From Campylobacter mucosalis (GTDB lineage: Bacteria; Campylobacterota; Campylobacteria; Campylobacterales; Campylobacteraceae), in contig NZ_CP053831.1 in the NCBI RefSeq assembly GCF_013372205.1, positions 682,001 to 746,000 of the forward strand: 64,000 nucleotides of DNA, in the 5' to 3' direction. The translations under genes and the position numbers were made by a program. Position 1 is the stretch's first letter. Each line of letters starts with the position of its first letter. Below the pieces are notes generated by a model, which saw only the letters and a list, made by a program, of their open reading frames with translations, did no database searches and was not told the DNA's origin. This document shows, piece by piece, positions 27,830-36,239 of the stretch.

Positions 27830-28074
27830 TGAAAAACACTATCACAGAAGCCCTTATATACGAAGCCCAAGGATTAAAAGATGACGCTTTAGAGGTATAT
27901 AAAAACATACTAAAAGCAAATCCGTCAAATTCTGACGCACTCTCTGCTATTAGACGTCTTAGTGGACTTAGAAAGAGCCGCGTGATACAAAATGAGCAGA
28001 TGAAGGATTTTTTCATAAAAATGAGTGCTCCTGAAGAGATAAATGAGTTTAAAAGGTGGCTAATAAAACTATGA
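27829..28074 (+). CDS. TPR-like small protein
   Basis: An 81-residue protein with one tetratricopeptide-like helix pair: ALIYEAQGLKDDALEVYKNI then ANPSNSDALSAIRRL, followed by a basic/amphipathic C-terminal half ending RWLIKL. Its start overlaps the leuB stop by one base and its stop overlaps the ciaD-like start by four (ATGA), so it is linked translationally to both. C. jejuni has a comparable short gene upstream of ciaD. Probably a protein-protein adaptor; the partner is unknown. Confidence 0.7.
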   Translation: MKNTITEALIYEAQGLKDDALEVYKNILKANPSNSDALSAIRRLSGLRKSRVIQNEQMKDFFIKMSAPEEINEFKRWLIKL

Positions 28075-28406
28075 ATAAAATTGATGAAATTTCAAAAATA
28101 ACAATCGAAGAGATAACGGCTGAGCTAAATGCCATTGGGGATATGATTAAACCGCAAAGTAGTGAGCCTAGTCAGAAATTTACCATAGAAGAGAGCCTTG
28201 ATACTACTGCAGTTTGCAAGGTCGATACGGATAATGTAACAAGTGAGGAGATATTCCTTAAAAATCTAAAAGAGCGTATCGAGGTGCTTTTTGAAGGGTT
28301 AAATGAGATGCCAAAAGAGAGATTAGAGCAAAGGCTTGATCTGACTTTGAAATTTTTAGAATTCGCTCTTGCAAATGTAGAGAACAGGCTTGAAAATCTT
28401 AAATGA
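28071..28406 (+). CDS. ciaD: CiaD-like protein
   Basis: A 111-residue soluble protein. The N-terminal half is acidic and low in complexity; the C-terminal half LKNLKERIEVLFEGLNEMPK and RLDLTLKFLEFALANVENRL forms a long amphipathic helical unit that I associate with the conserved part of C. jejuni CiaD, an invasion effector encoded just upstream of cca. Here too it overlaps cca by 17 bases. At 111 residues it is shorter than C. jejuni CiaD (about 160), so the effector-specific N-terminal region may be absent. ATG at 28071 is preferred over an upstream GTG because of the ATGA overlap. Confidence 0.6.
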   Translation: MNKIDEISKITIEEITAELNAIGDMIKPQSSEPSQKFTIEESLDTTAVCKVDTDNVTSEEIFLKNLKERIEVLFEGLNEMPKERLEQRLDLTLKFLEFALANVENRLENLK

Positions 28407-29484
28407 TGAAAATTTAGATCTGGTGCGTGAAATTTTTACGCCCTATACAAAGCGTGTTTATTTGGTTGGTGGGTGCGTTAGGGACGCATTTTTAGGCATA
28501 AAAAGCACCGATTTTGACATTGAAGTTTATGATATTAGCCAGGCAAAATTTAACCAAATTATGCAAAATTTGGGTGCAAATGGTGTTGGCAAGAGTTTTT
28601 TTATATATAAATTTAAAAATTTTGACATCGGTTTAGCAAGAACAGAGAGCAAAACTGGCTCAAAACACACAGATTTTAGCGTTAGCCTGACACAAGATGA
28701 AAGAGTGGCTTCAAAGCGTAGAGATTTTACGGTAAATAGTATAATGCTAAATATTTTTGATGGCAAAATTACTGATTGTTGGGGCGGGATTGATGATTTA
28801 AAGGCTAAAATTTTAAGGCATATTGATGATGAGAAATTTATTGAAGATCCACTTCGTGTTCTTCGTGCTGTTCAGTTCTCATCGCGTTTTGGTTTTGAAA
28901 TTTTTAGTAAGACGCTTAAATTAATGAGTGACTTGAGTATAGAAAATTTAAGCAAAGATAGAATTAGTGCTGAGCTTTTGAAATTTTTTAGAGGCGAGTT
29001 TTTAAGTGTTGCCACAAAATACCTTTATGAGCTTAATCTTTTAAGTAGACTTTTTGGCGTTAATAAATTAGATCAAAATTTTATAAATTTACTCACAAAA
29101 TCAAGGCAGTTTATCAATGATGAACGTCTGTTTTTATATCTGTTGTGTGGGTATTTTAAGCTAAATATCAAAAAAGTGGCAGCGGATTTAAATCTACCAA
29201 AAAGTTATATGATTAATGAGCCGTTTTTTGATGATTTTGTAAGCGATAGGGATTTGGTAAAAATTGCTACCTTAAAACCGCTAAAATTTTGGCTTGGGCT
29301 GTATGATGAGAATCGCATAAAAAGAGCCAAAGAGCTCGGGCTTTATGACAAGGCTTTTAAACCAAACATAGACTATCAAGGGCTTGTTAAGAGTGGCTTA
29401 AAAGGCGATGCTTTAAAAGATAAAATTTCACAACTAACAGATGTGGAAATTTCTAAATTTTTAGCCAATCAAAGCCCAAATTAA
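28390..29484 (+). CDS. cca: CCA-adding tRNA nucleotidyltransferase
   Basis: Adds or repairs the 3' CCA of tRNAs. The 364-residue protein shows the class II nucleotidyltransferase head VYLVGGCVRDAFLG (residues 18-31), DFDIEVYD with catalytic Asp pair, RRDFTVNSIMLN, and EDPLRVLRAVQFSSRFGF. It starts with TTG at 28390, 17 bases inside the ciaD-like gene; no in-frame ATG gives a complete head domain. Confidence 0.9.
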   Translation: MKILNDENLDLVREIFTPYTKRVYLVGGCVRDAFLGIKSTDFDIEVYDISQAKFNQIMQNLGANGVGKSFFIYKFKNFDIGLARTESKTGSKHTDFSVSLTQDERVASKRRDFTVNSIMLNIFDGKITDCWGGIDDLKAKILRHIDDEKFIEDPLRVLRAVQFSSRFGFEIFSKTLKLMSDLSIENLSKDRISAELLKFFRGEFLSVATKYLYELNLLSRLFGVNKLDQNFINLLTKSRQFINDERLFLYLLCGYFKLNIKKVAADLNLPKSYMINEPFFDDFVSDRDLVKIATLKPLKFWLGLYDENRIKRAKELGLYDKAFKPNIDYQGLVKSGLKGDALKDKISQLTDVEISKFLANQSPN

Positions 29485-29531
29485 AGCCAAATTCGCTAAA
29501 ATCAGCCTTTTAATATTTAAGTAAGGGTTAT

Positions 29532-30011
29532 ATGCTAAACATCGTTCTAGTTCATCCACAAATCCCGCAAAACACCGGTGCTATCGGCAGAATGTGTGTA
29601 AATGCAAATTTAAGCTTACATATCATTAAACCAACAATGTTTGATTTAAGCGAGAAGGCTGTTAGACGTGCTGGGCTTGACTATTGGAAAATTTTAAATC
29701 CTGTGATATGGGATAGCCTTGATGAATTTTTAAAGCAAAATTTAGATAAAAAAGAGCGATTTTTTTACGCCACGACAAAGACAAATAACCTTTATTTTAA
29801 CGCCAAATTTCAAAGTGGCGACTTTATATTTTTTGGTGGCGAAAGTACCGGGCTTCCTAGCTCACTAATGAGCCTAACTCCACAAAATATGATAACGATC
29901 CCAATGGGCAAAAATGGCAGGAGCTTAAATCTTGCAATGAGCGTTGGTATCGTAGCTTATGAGGCGATTAGACAAAATATCAATGAGTTTGATTTTAGAG
30001 AGTGTTTATGA
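29532..30011 (+). CDS. trmL: tRNA (cytidine/uridine-34 2'-O)-methyltransferase
   Basis: A 159-residue SPOUT methyltransferase modifying the wobble ribose of tRNA-Leu. LVHPQIPQNTGAIGRMCVNA at the start, FFGGESTGLPSSLM and the knot segment PMGKNGRSLNLAMSVGIVAYE are the family signatures. Length is usual (about 155). It overlaps the next gene by four bases (ATGA). Confidence 0.92.
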   Translation: MLNIVLVHPQIPQNTGAIGRMCVNANLSLHIIKPTMFDLSEKAVRRAGLDYWKILNPVIWDSLDEFLKQNLDKKERFFYATTKTNNLYFNAKFQSGDFIFFGGESTGLPSSLMSLTPQNMITIPMGKNGRSLNLAMSVGIVAYEAIRQNINEFDFRECL

Positions 30012-30901
30012 AAAAATTTCTAATTTTTATTTTATTATCGGTTTGTGCCTTTTCTCAAACGCTAAAGATCGCGACCTATAATGTAGAAAACCTATTTGAC
30101 GGCAAAAATAATGGCAATGAATATCCAGACTTTAGAATCGGAAAGTCAAAATGGAGCGATGATAAATTTAAAGATAAACTAAAAAATATAAAGCAGGTTA
30201 TAAATAGCGTAAATGCCGATATAATCGCACTCCAAGAGATTGAAAATGAGATTGTTTTAAAAGAGTTGGTAAAAGATACGCAGTATAAATTCTTATCATT
30301 TTGCTCTCCTAAAAACTCTCCTGTTGGTCTTGGTATTATCTCAAAAATTAAACCAAGCCTAGAACACGAATGCATCAGTGTAAAAGGCGTAAAAACAAGA
30401 GATATTTTAAAGCAAAAATTTAGCCTAGACGGCAAAGAATTTGTTATTTTTGTAAATCATTTTCCAGCGTTTAAAAATGGACTTGACAAGCAAGAGAGTG
30501 CGGTAAAAACGCTATTAAAAGCCATAAGAGAGGAGAGTTTATCAGTAATTGCACTTGGGGATTTTAATACTCCTTTTGGTAAAAAAAATATTTTAGCACC
30601 TATTGAGATTAATGAAAGTTTTAAAAATCTTTGGCGTGAATTAAACGCGAGTGAGCGTTACAGCTTTGCTGGTTATGGTAAAAAAAGGGCGATTGATCAC
30701 GTGCTTTTAAGTCCTTCGTTTTTTAAAGATGAGCTATTTTATGCTTGTGGTAGTTTTGGCGTTTTTAAAAGCGGACTAGTTGATGATAAGGGATATGCCA
30801 AAAAAGAAAATAATGAGAATTTATACTCAGACCACCTTCCGCTAGTTTTTGAAATTTCAACCGATAGGGATAAAAAGTGTGGCTTTTGGAGTAAATTTTA
30901 A
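30008..30901 (+). CDS. secreted endonuclease/exonuclease/phosphatase-family protein
   Basis: A 297-residue protein with signal peptide MKKFLIFILLSVCAFSQ and the DNase I-like fold: LKIATYNVENLFDG (metal-binding Asn), DIIALQEIENEIVL (Glu), HFPAFKNGLDKQESAVKT, IALGDFNTPFG (Asp-Asn) and YSDHLPLVFEI (catalytic Asp-His). It may act as a periplasmic or outer-surface nuclease or phosphatase. ATG at 30008 is chosen over GTG at 30002 because it coincides with the trmL stop and gives a clean signal peptide. Confidence 0.85.
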   Translation: MKKFLIFILLSVCAFSQTLKIATYNVENLFDGKNNGNEYPDFRIGKSKWSDDKFKDKLKNIKQVINSVNADIIALQEIENEIVLKELVKDTQYKFLSFCSPKNSPVGLGIISKIKPSLEHECISVKGVKTRDILKQKFSLDGKEFVIFVNHFPAFKNGLDKQESAVKTLLKAIREESLSVIALGDFNTPFGKKNILAPIEINESFKNLWRELNASERYSFAGYGKKRAIDHVLLSPSFFKDELFYACGSFGVFKSGLVDDKGYAKKENNENLYSDHLPLVFEISTDRDKKCGFWSKF

Positions 30902-31050
30902 TGAAAATTTTAGATATTTTTATGCTTGTGGCGTTTGTTTTGTTTTTAGTTTTTTTGCTTCGCGGCGTGGCGTTACAAACGGCTAAAAAAGATGAGTTAA
31001 GAAAGAAATTTAAAGAAAAAAGGGTTAAAAATGAAAGAATTATTGATTGA
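30901..31050 (+). CDS. 49-residue membrane-anchored protein
   Basis: A short ORF whose ATG overlaps the preceding stop (TAATG), with GGAG 12 bases before. One hydrophobic helix, FMLVAFVLFLVFLL, is followed by a highly basic coiled stretch (KKDELRKKFKEKRVKNERI). The stop lies 20 bases inside glyS in another frame, so it is coupled to glyS. Unknown function; a similar small hydrophobic ORF exists near this position in C. jejuni as far as I recall. Confidence 0.5.
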   Translation: MKILDIFMLVAFVLFLVFLLRGVALQTAKKDELRKKFKEKRVKNERIID

Positions 31051-33052
31051 AATCGGCGTTGAAGAGCTTCCAGCCATACCATTTTTAAAGGAGTTGCCAA
31101 ACATTAGAGCAAAGTGGCAGGCGGTTTTGAGTGAGTATAGATTAGAAAGCGAGTTTGATTTTTACTTTACGCCACGTCGTTTGGTATTTTTTCATAAAAA
31201 TTTTAGTGAACTTCAAAGTGATACAAAAGCAGAGTTTATCGGTGCTCCAAAACACGTCGCGTTAAAAGACGGCGTTTTTACGCCAGCTGCGTTGTCGTTT
31301 GCTAAAAAGTGCGAGATTAGTCAAGATGAGCTAAGTTTTAAAGAGATTGATGGAAAAGAGGTGCTTTATTATGAAAAATCGCTAAAAGGCGAAAACTCAA
31401 AGGAGCTTTTGGGCGATATGATTGAGAAGTTCTTACTTAGCCTAAATTTTGGCAAATCAATGCGTTGGGGCAATGGCGAGTTTGAGTTTATACGACCGAT
31501 AAGATCGTTTTTATGTCTTTTTGATGACAAAAGTGTTGAGTTTAGCAAATTTGGCGTTAAAAGCGAAGTGTCAACCTATCCGCACCGAAGTATTGGCTAT
31601 GAGAAGGTTAAAATTTCAACCATTCTTGAGTATTTTAAGGGTGCTAAGGATAGAGGGATTATCCTAGACCCAGATGAGAGAAGAGCTATTATCTTAGAGC
31701 AGTTTAAGAATTTAGAAAAAAATGGCATAAATATCCAAATAGATGATGACTTGCTAAGTGAAGTTGTGGCGATCACTGAGTATCCTACTGCACTTTTGGG
31801 CGAGTTTGAAAGTGAGTTTTTGGCTGTTCCAAGCGAGGTTATCATCGCTTCTATGAAAGAAAATCAGCGTTATTTTCCAGTGTTTAAAGATGGTAAACTG
31901 GCAAATAAATTTGTAGTTGTTTCAAATGCCATAACAGACGACAACAGCCTAATCGTAAAGGGCAACGAAAAGGTGCTTCGTGCAAGACTTAGCGACGCGA
32001 TGTTCTTTTGGCAAAGCGATTTGTCTAGCGAGTTTAGCCCTGAAAAATTAAAAAACATAACCTACCTAAAAGAGCTTGGCTCAATGTATGATAAAGAGCT
32101 AAGAGAGCTAAAGATAGCTAAATTTCTATCATCTTTGTATAAAGATAGGCTTTCTAGCGAGGCTGGTGTGAACTACGAGAGCAAGATAGAAAGAGCTGTT
32201 ATGCTAAGCAAGGCGGATTTGACAACTGGTATGGTTTATGAATTTACTGAGCTTCAGGGGATTATGGGACATTACTACGCACGTGCAAAGGGCGAAGATG
32301 AAGTCGTCGTAAACGCTATAAAAGAGCAGTATCTGCCAGACGGCGAAAACTCAGCGATACCTAGTTCTGTTTTTAGCTCGGTTGCGGCGTTATCTGCTAA
32401 GCTTGACGCACTTGTTGGATTATTTAGTGTTGGTAAAATTCCAAGTGGCACAAAAGACCCTTACGCTTTAAGACGTGCTGCAAATGGCGTTATAAAGATA
32501 GTAACTGCTCTTAATTTAGAGTTTAATCTTCGTGAAATTTTAGTTGAAATTTCTAAAAACTACGCCAAATTTGATGTTAGTGTGCTTGAAAATTTCATAC
32601 TTGATAGAATTTACACATTTTTTGACGCAAATCCGTCAATAATCAAATCTTGTATAAACAGCGATGAGCGTGATATTTTATCACTTTTTAAAGCGATAAA
32701 TGCACTAAATGAAGTCACAAACAAACCAAGTTTTAAAGAAAATTTCTCAACCTTTAAACGTCTTGCAAATATCATAAAAGACAGCGAAATTTCAGCCGTA
32801 GACGAGAGTCTTTTTAATAATGAATTTGAAAAATCGCTAAATGATAGATTTAAAAGCCTAAGCTCAAATCCAAATGATTTTAATGCAAGATTGACTGAAC
32901 TTTTTGGCTTAAAACCGCAAATTGACGAATTTTTTGATAATGTTATGATAAACGCTGATGACGTTAAAATCAAAGCAAATCGTATAGCGATAATCGGTCA
33001 AATTTACAAGGAATTTTTAAAGATAGCTGACATAAAAGAGATTAGTTTATAA
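31031..33052 (+). CDS. glyS: glycyl-tRNA synthetase beta subunit
   Basis: The 673-residue beta chain of the tetrameric glycyl-tRNA synthetase. It starts MKELLIEIGVEELPAIPFLK and has FYFTPRRLVFF, GPIRSF-like IRPIRSFLCLF, and PSEVIIASMKENQRYFPVF, all typical, then the tRNA-binding C-terminal half with KIPSGTKDPYALRRAANGVI. The alpha subunit (glyQ) is not in the window. A hairpin follows the gene. Confidence 0.96.
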   Translation: MKELLIEIGVEELPAIPFLKELPNIRAKWQAVLSEYRLESEFDFYFTPRRLVFFHKNFSELQSDTKAEFIGAPKHVALKDGVFTPAALSFAKKCEISQDELSFKEIDGKEVLYYEKSLKGENSKELLGDMIEKFLLSLNFGKSMRWGNGEFEFIRPIRSFLCLFDDKSVEFSKFGVKSEVSTYPHRSIGYEKVKISTILEYFKGAKDRGIILDPDERRAIILEQFKNLEKNGINIQIDDDLLSEVVAITEYPTALLGEFESEFLAVPSEVIIASMKENQRYFPVFKDGKLANKFVVVSNAITDDNSLIVKGNEKVLRARLSDAMFFWQSDLSSEFSPEKLKNITYLKELGSMYDKELRELKIAKFLSSLYKDRLSSEAGVNYESKIERAVMLSKADLTTGMVYEFTELQGIMGHYYARAKGEDEVVVNAIKEQYLPDGENSAIPSSVFSSVAALSAKLDALVGLFSVGKIPSGTKDPYALRRAANGVIKIVTALNLEFNLREILVEISKNYAKFDVSVLENFILDRIYTFFDANPSIIKSCINSDERDILSLFKAINALNEVTNKPSFKENFSTFKRLANIIKDSEISAVDESLFNNEFEKSLNDRFKSLSSNPNDFNARLTELFGLKPQIDEFFDNVMINADDVKIKANRIAIIGQIYKEFLKIADIKEISL

Positions 33053-33073
33053 AGGCTGAAAATTTCAGCCTTT
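33051..33073. terminator. terminator between glyS and convergent operon
   Basis: Ten-base inverted repeat AAAGGCTGAA / TTCAGCCTTT with a three-base loop AAT lies between the convergent glyS and the small membrane gene at 33072. Confidence 0.7.
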
Positions 33074-33353
33074 AGGAATTTTTAGTTTTGCGAGATTGGC
33101 TATTTTTTGCCTTTTGGTTTGCCTTTATTAGCATATTTTTAAAGACCCCGTTATCATAAAGCCCAGCGTGATACAGGCTAAATGCAACCATACTAATACC
33201 TGCTATTATGTGTGCTTTTTTAAAGGCTTTGTTTTTCATATTAAAAGCCGTTAGGGTTAAAACCCCAAGCGATACACTCATACCGATCTTTGCAACCTTT
33301 CTGTGTGTGCCTATATCTAGTAAATTTCCTTTTAATAAGCCGTTATTTGCCAA
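33072..33353 (-). CDS. small membrane protein at the end of the P-ATPase operon
   Basis: A 93-residue protein with two hydrophobic segments (about 22-40, KIGMSVSLGVLTLTAF, and 48-66, AHIIAGISMVAFSLYHAGLY) and a basic tail (KANQKAKNSQSRKTKNS). His17, His48 and His62 flank or lie in the membrane segments. It overlaps the end of the ATPase gene by 11 bases, so it belongs to that operon. I recognise no named family. An accessory part of the transporter is the likely role, by context only. Confidence 0.7.
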   Translation of the reverse strand: MANNGLLKGNLLDIGTHRKVAKIGMSVSLGVLTLTAFNMKNKAFKKAHIIAGISMVAFSLYHAGLYDNGVFKNMLIKANQKAKNSQSRKTKNS

Positions 33354-35430
33354 TCTTTACCCCTTTGATTGAATTTAAAAGTAACCAAATTGTAGTTCCG
33401 TTATGAAGCACTGCTGTTGCGATAGGATTTAGCATACCTATCGTGGCAGCTGCTAGTATGGCTGAGTTTATGCCAACTGTGGAGTTGAAATTTGAACTAA
33501 TTAGCTTCATCGTTTTTACGGCAAGTTCTTTTGCTATGGCTACACTTTCTATGTCATCTTTTAGCAGACTTATATCAGCGGTAGCCTTTGCTATATCAGC
33601 ACCTTTGTGCATACTTATGCCCACATTTGCTTTTGTAAGGCTTGGTGCGTCGTTTATGCCGTCCCCGATAAATGCTACATTTTTGCCACTGGCTTTTAGC
33701 TCTTCTATGATTTTAGCCTTGTCAGTTGGCAAACACTCCGCAAATACGCGGTCACACCCAAGTTCACGGGCAACCTCTTGTGCCTTTTGCTTTATGTCAC
33801 CACTTAACATTATGATCTCTTTTACGCCTAAATTTCGTAGTTTTTCAAGCGTTTCTTTGGCGTTTTCTCTCATATCATCTTTCATCGCTATGACACCAAC
33901 AAGCTCCTTGTCGTATCCAATATAAAGCAATGTAAGTCCGTTTTTAAGGGCATTTTTGATTATCTCATCTTGCCCTTTGAAGCTTATGTTTTCATCATCT
34001 TCTAAAAAGTGCCTTGAGCCTATGACGACCTCTTTGCCGTTCATAGATGTTTTAACGCCGTGAGCTACGATAAATTCGACCTCGTCGTGATGAATATGGC
34101 TAAATCCTCTGCTATTTGCCGCTTCTACTATCGCTTCTGCAACTGGATGAAAGTAGTGCTCTTCTGCACTGGCTGTTAAATTTAAAATATCATTTTCGCT
34201 AAGACCAGCTTTAAAAGAGTGAATTTCAACGACGCTTAGTCTGCCTTTTGTGAGTGTGCCTGTTTTATCAAACACGAAAGTATCAGCACTACTTAATGCT
34301 TCTATGGCTTTTGCGCCTTTGATTAAAATTCCATTTCTACCAGCCTTTGATATGCTTGATTTAAAGGCTACTGGAGTTGCCAGTTTTAAAGCACAAGAGT
34401 AGTCGGCCTGAAGCACACTAGCAACGCTATTCATATCTTTATTTAATAGATATGAAACCCCTGCAAGAGATAGCGTGACTGGTACTAGCTTATCGGCTAA
34501 TTTTGTAGCCTTTAGCCCTACGCTCGATTTTTCATTTAGTGAGCTTTGTATATACTCTTTAATACGTGCCGTAGCTGTTTCATCGCCTACATTTTCAGCC
34601 CAAATTTTTATCCTGCCCTCTTCAACAACTGTGCCACTTATGACGCGGTCGCCTCTGTTTTTGGCAACCGGTTCAGCCTCGCCAGTCATTGAGACTTGAT
34701 TTATACTTGCCGTGCCTTCAACGATATATCCGTCAACGCCGATACTCTCTCCAGCTCCTACAACTACTATATCGCCTTTTTTAAGAGAATTTGTTTTGAC
34801 TTTTTTAAGGATGAGTTCGCCATTTTGTCTTATCTCAACCCAAACCTCTTCGATATTTGGCTTGGCTAGTTCTTTTATGAGATCATCGCTTCTATGTGAG
34901 GCACTCTCTTCCATATATTCGCCAAGATTTAGCATAAAATTTGTGCTGTTTGCTGCTAGATGATCGCCCCTTGCCAAGCTTACACCAATTGCCATAGCTT
35001 CAAGAACTTTTGATGTTATGCCGTCATTTTTTAGCTCACTAAAGCCGTGAAGTAAATTTTGGCTGCTTGCATAAAGCCCAAGTGCTGTTTTAATATAGCC
35101 GTTTGATATTAGCGGAGTTATGGCTGTTATCGCACCAGCTTTGTAAATTTCAGCCTTGCTTGGCAAGGTGGGATCTTTTGGCTTTATAGGCATTTTTAGG
35201 TGTTTGATGAACTCTAAAATTTCATCAAAGTCGCCTGAGTACTCGACCACTATGCTTTTTGCGTATTTGTTTACACGGACGTTTTTTACGTTTTTGTGTT
35301 CGCCTATACTTGCCTCTATGAAGCTAATATCGCTACGATTGTTTAGCTCATCGCATATTAGCCTAACACGATTTTTGCATTTGTGTGCGATGTGGATATT
35401 ATTTTTGTGCTTCAAGCTCTGCTTTGACAT
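33343..35430 (-). CDS. P1B-type metal-transporting ATPase with DYSCAL motif
   Basis: A 695-residue transporter. N-terminal HMA-like fold without CxxC (about residues 15-80: HKCKNRVRLICDEL, KSIVVEYSG). It has the actuator TGEAEPV, the phosphorylation site VFDKTGTLTKG, HYFHPVAEAI (HP motif), MLSGD and FIGDGINDAPSL. The membrane metal site that is CPC or SPC in most P1B pumps reads DYSCALKLATPVA. Start: ATG at 35430 is preferred over TTG at 35436; both overlap the upstream gene. The operon's regulator is Fur-like. Metal is unknown; motif and company argue against a plain copper pump. Confidence 0.88.
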   Translation of the reverse strand: MSKQSLKHKNNIHIAHKCKNRVRLICDELNNRSDISFIEASIGEHKNVKNVRVNKYAKSIVVEYSGDFDEILEFIKHLKMPIKPKDPTLPSKAEIYKAGAITAITPLISNGYIKTALGLYASSQNLLHGFSELKNDGITSKVLEAMAIGVSLARGDHLAANSTNFMLNLGEYMEESASHRSDDLIKELAKPNIEEVWVEIRQNGELILKKVKTNSLKKGDIVVVGAGESIGVDGYIVEGTASINQVSMTGEAEPVAKNRGDRVISGTVVEEGRIKIWAENVGDETATARIKEYIQSSLNEKSSVGLKATKLADKLVPVTLSLAGVSYLLNKDMNSVASVLQADYSCALKLATPVAFKSSISKAGRNGILIKGAKAIEALSSADTFVFDKTGTLTKGRLSVVEIHSFKAGLSENDILNLTASAEEHYFHPVAEAIVEAANSRGFSHIHHDEVEFIVAHGVKTSMNGKEVVIGSRHFLEDDENISFKGQDEIIKNALKNGLTLLYIGYDKELVGVIAMKDDMRENAKETLEKLRNLGVKEIIMLSGDIKQKAQEVARELGCDRVFAECLPTDKAKIIEELKASGKNVAFIGDGINDAPSLTKANVGISMHKGADIAKATADISLLKDDIESVAIAKELAVKTMKLISSNFNSTVGINSAILAAATIGMLNPIATAVLHNGTTIWLLLNSIKGVKIGK

Positions 35431-35692
35431 CTTCAAATCGCTCTTTTAACTCTTCTATACCAGCGTTTATAAGTTCGCCACCTTTGATGATAGCTTTAAA
35501 TAGGCACTCCTGTGCCTTTGGGTTTGTTAGAACATAAGTAGCTATGCCGCCTAATACAAGCCCTTTAACAAAACCAGCAGCGTTGAAATTTTCAGGCACA
35601 AAAGGTATGTTTTGTGCGGCTTCATTGATAGCATTATCAACCGGACTTGGGGTTTGCTGTGGCATTTGTTCGATATATGGGTTTTTCATCAT
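35399..35692 (-). CDS. small membrane protein, PacL/YtxH-like
   Basis: A 97-residue protein: a Pro/Gln-rich N-terminus (QMPQQTPSPVDNAINEAAQN), one glycine-rich hydrophobic helix GFVKGLVLGGIATYVLT (about 40-56), then a charged amphipathic helix ending ERFEDVKAELEAQK. The layout (short head, Gly-zipper helix, charged tail) recalls the small PacL/DUF1490 partners of mycobacterial metal ATPases and the YtxH family, but I cannot show homology. It overlaps the ATPase start by 32 bases and the preceding gene by four. Confidence 0.7.
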   Translation of the reverse strand: MMKNPYIEQMPQQTPSPVDNAINEAAQNIPFVPENFNAAGFVKGLVLGGIATYVLTNPKAQECLFKAIIKGGELINAGIEELKERFEDVKAELEAQK

Positions 35693-35970
35693 TTTTCCTT
35701 TATTAAATTATTTATTGCAATTACCGCACCTACGCTTACACCAATACTTAAAACAGCATTTAGATACTTAGATGTTGCGATTTGATTTGAAGCATATATA
35801 GCACTTGCTGTTGTTATACCGCCAATTAGCCCGACTTTTAGAACTTTTTTTGCCAAAATTGCCTTATTTGGCTCGTTTAAATTCATACTAAGTGTGCCAA
35901 TACCGGCAATAAGGGCACCGCTTACAAAGTGATCAGCGGGTCGTCTAGTTGTTGTAAGAAGATTATTCAT
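35689..35970 (-). CDS. small membrane protein with three hydrophobic segments
   Basis: A 93-residue protein. N-terminus MNNLLTTTRRPADHF, then hydrophobic segments about 16-31 (VSGALIAGIGTLSMNL), 45-60 (VGLIGGITTASAIYAS) and 70-88 (AVLSIGVSVGAVIAINNLI), each with Gly spacing that would allow close helix packing. It sits four bases after the 79-aa gene and overlaps the next by four. Unknown family; part of the putative metal complex by context. Confidence 0.65.
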   Translation of the reverse strand: MNNLLTTTRRPADHFVSGALIAGIGTLSMNLNEPNKAILAKKVLKVGLIGGITTASAIYASNQIATSKYLNAVLSIGVSVGAVIAINNLIKEK

Positions 35971-35974
35971 CTAA

Positions 35975-36214
35975 TTACTCGCTTACAGCCGGTTTTTTAG
36001 CACGTGTTTTGCGTGTAGTTTTTGGCTTTTCGTTTGTTTTTGAAATTTTACTTGCTACTTTTTTGCCTTTTGCTATGCTATCTTTGGCAAGTTTCTTACT
36101 CTTTTCAAGTCCGTCCTTTGCAAATTCTTTGCTTAAATCAATTAGCTTATCTTTTTTATTATAAGCAACTACTGCTAAAGCACCAAGTGCAGCTCCTGCG
36201 ATAAATGGAAGCAT
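35975..36214 (-). CDS. small glycine-zipper membrane protein with basic tail
   Basis: A 79-residue protein if started at ATG 36214, which has AAAGGATC eight bases before; a longer frame from ATG 36247 would add 11 residues and overlap the upstream gene. The start MLPFIAGAALGALAVVAYNK is one glycine-rich membrane helix; the rest is a long Lys/Ala-rich amphipathic region (KEFAKDGLEKSKKLAKDSIA) ending KTTRKTRAKKPAVSE, reminiscent of YtxH or histone-like tails. No known function. Confidence 0.65.
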   Translation of the reverse strand: MLPFIAGAALGALAVVAYNKKDKLIDLSKEFAKDGLEKSKKLAKDSIAKGKKVASKISKTNEKPKTTRKTRAKKPAVSE

Positions 36215-36239
36215 ATTAGATCCTTTGTTGTAAGATATT

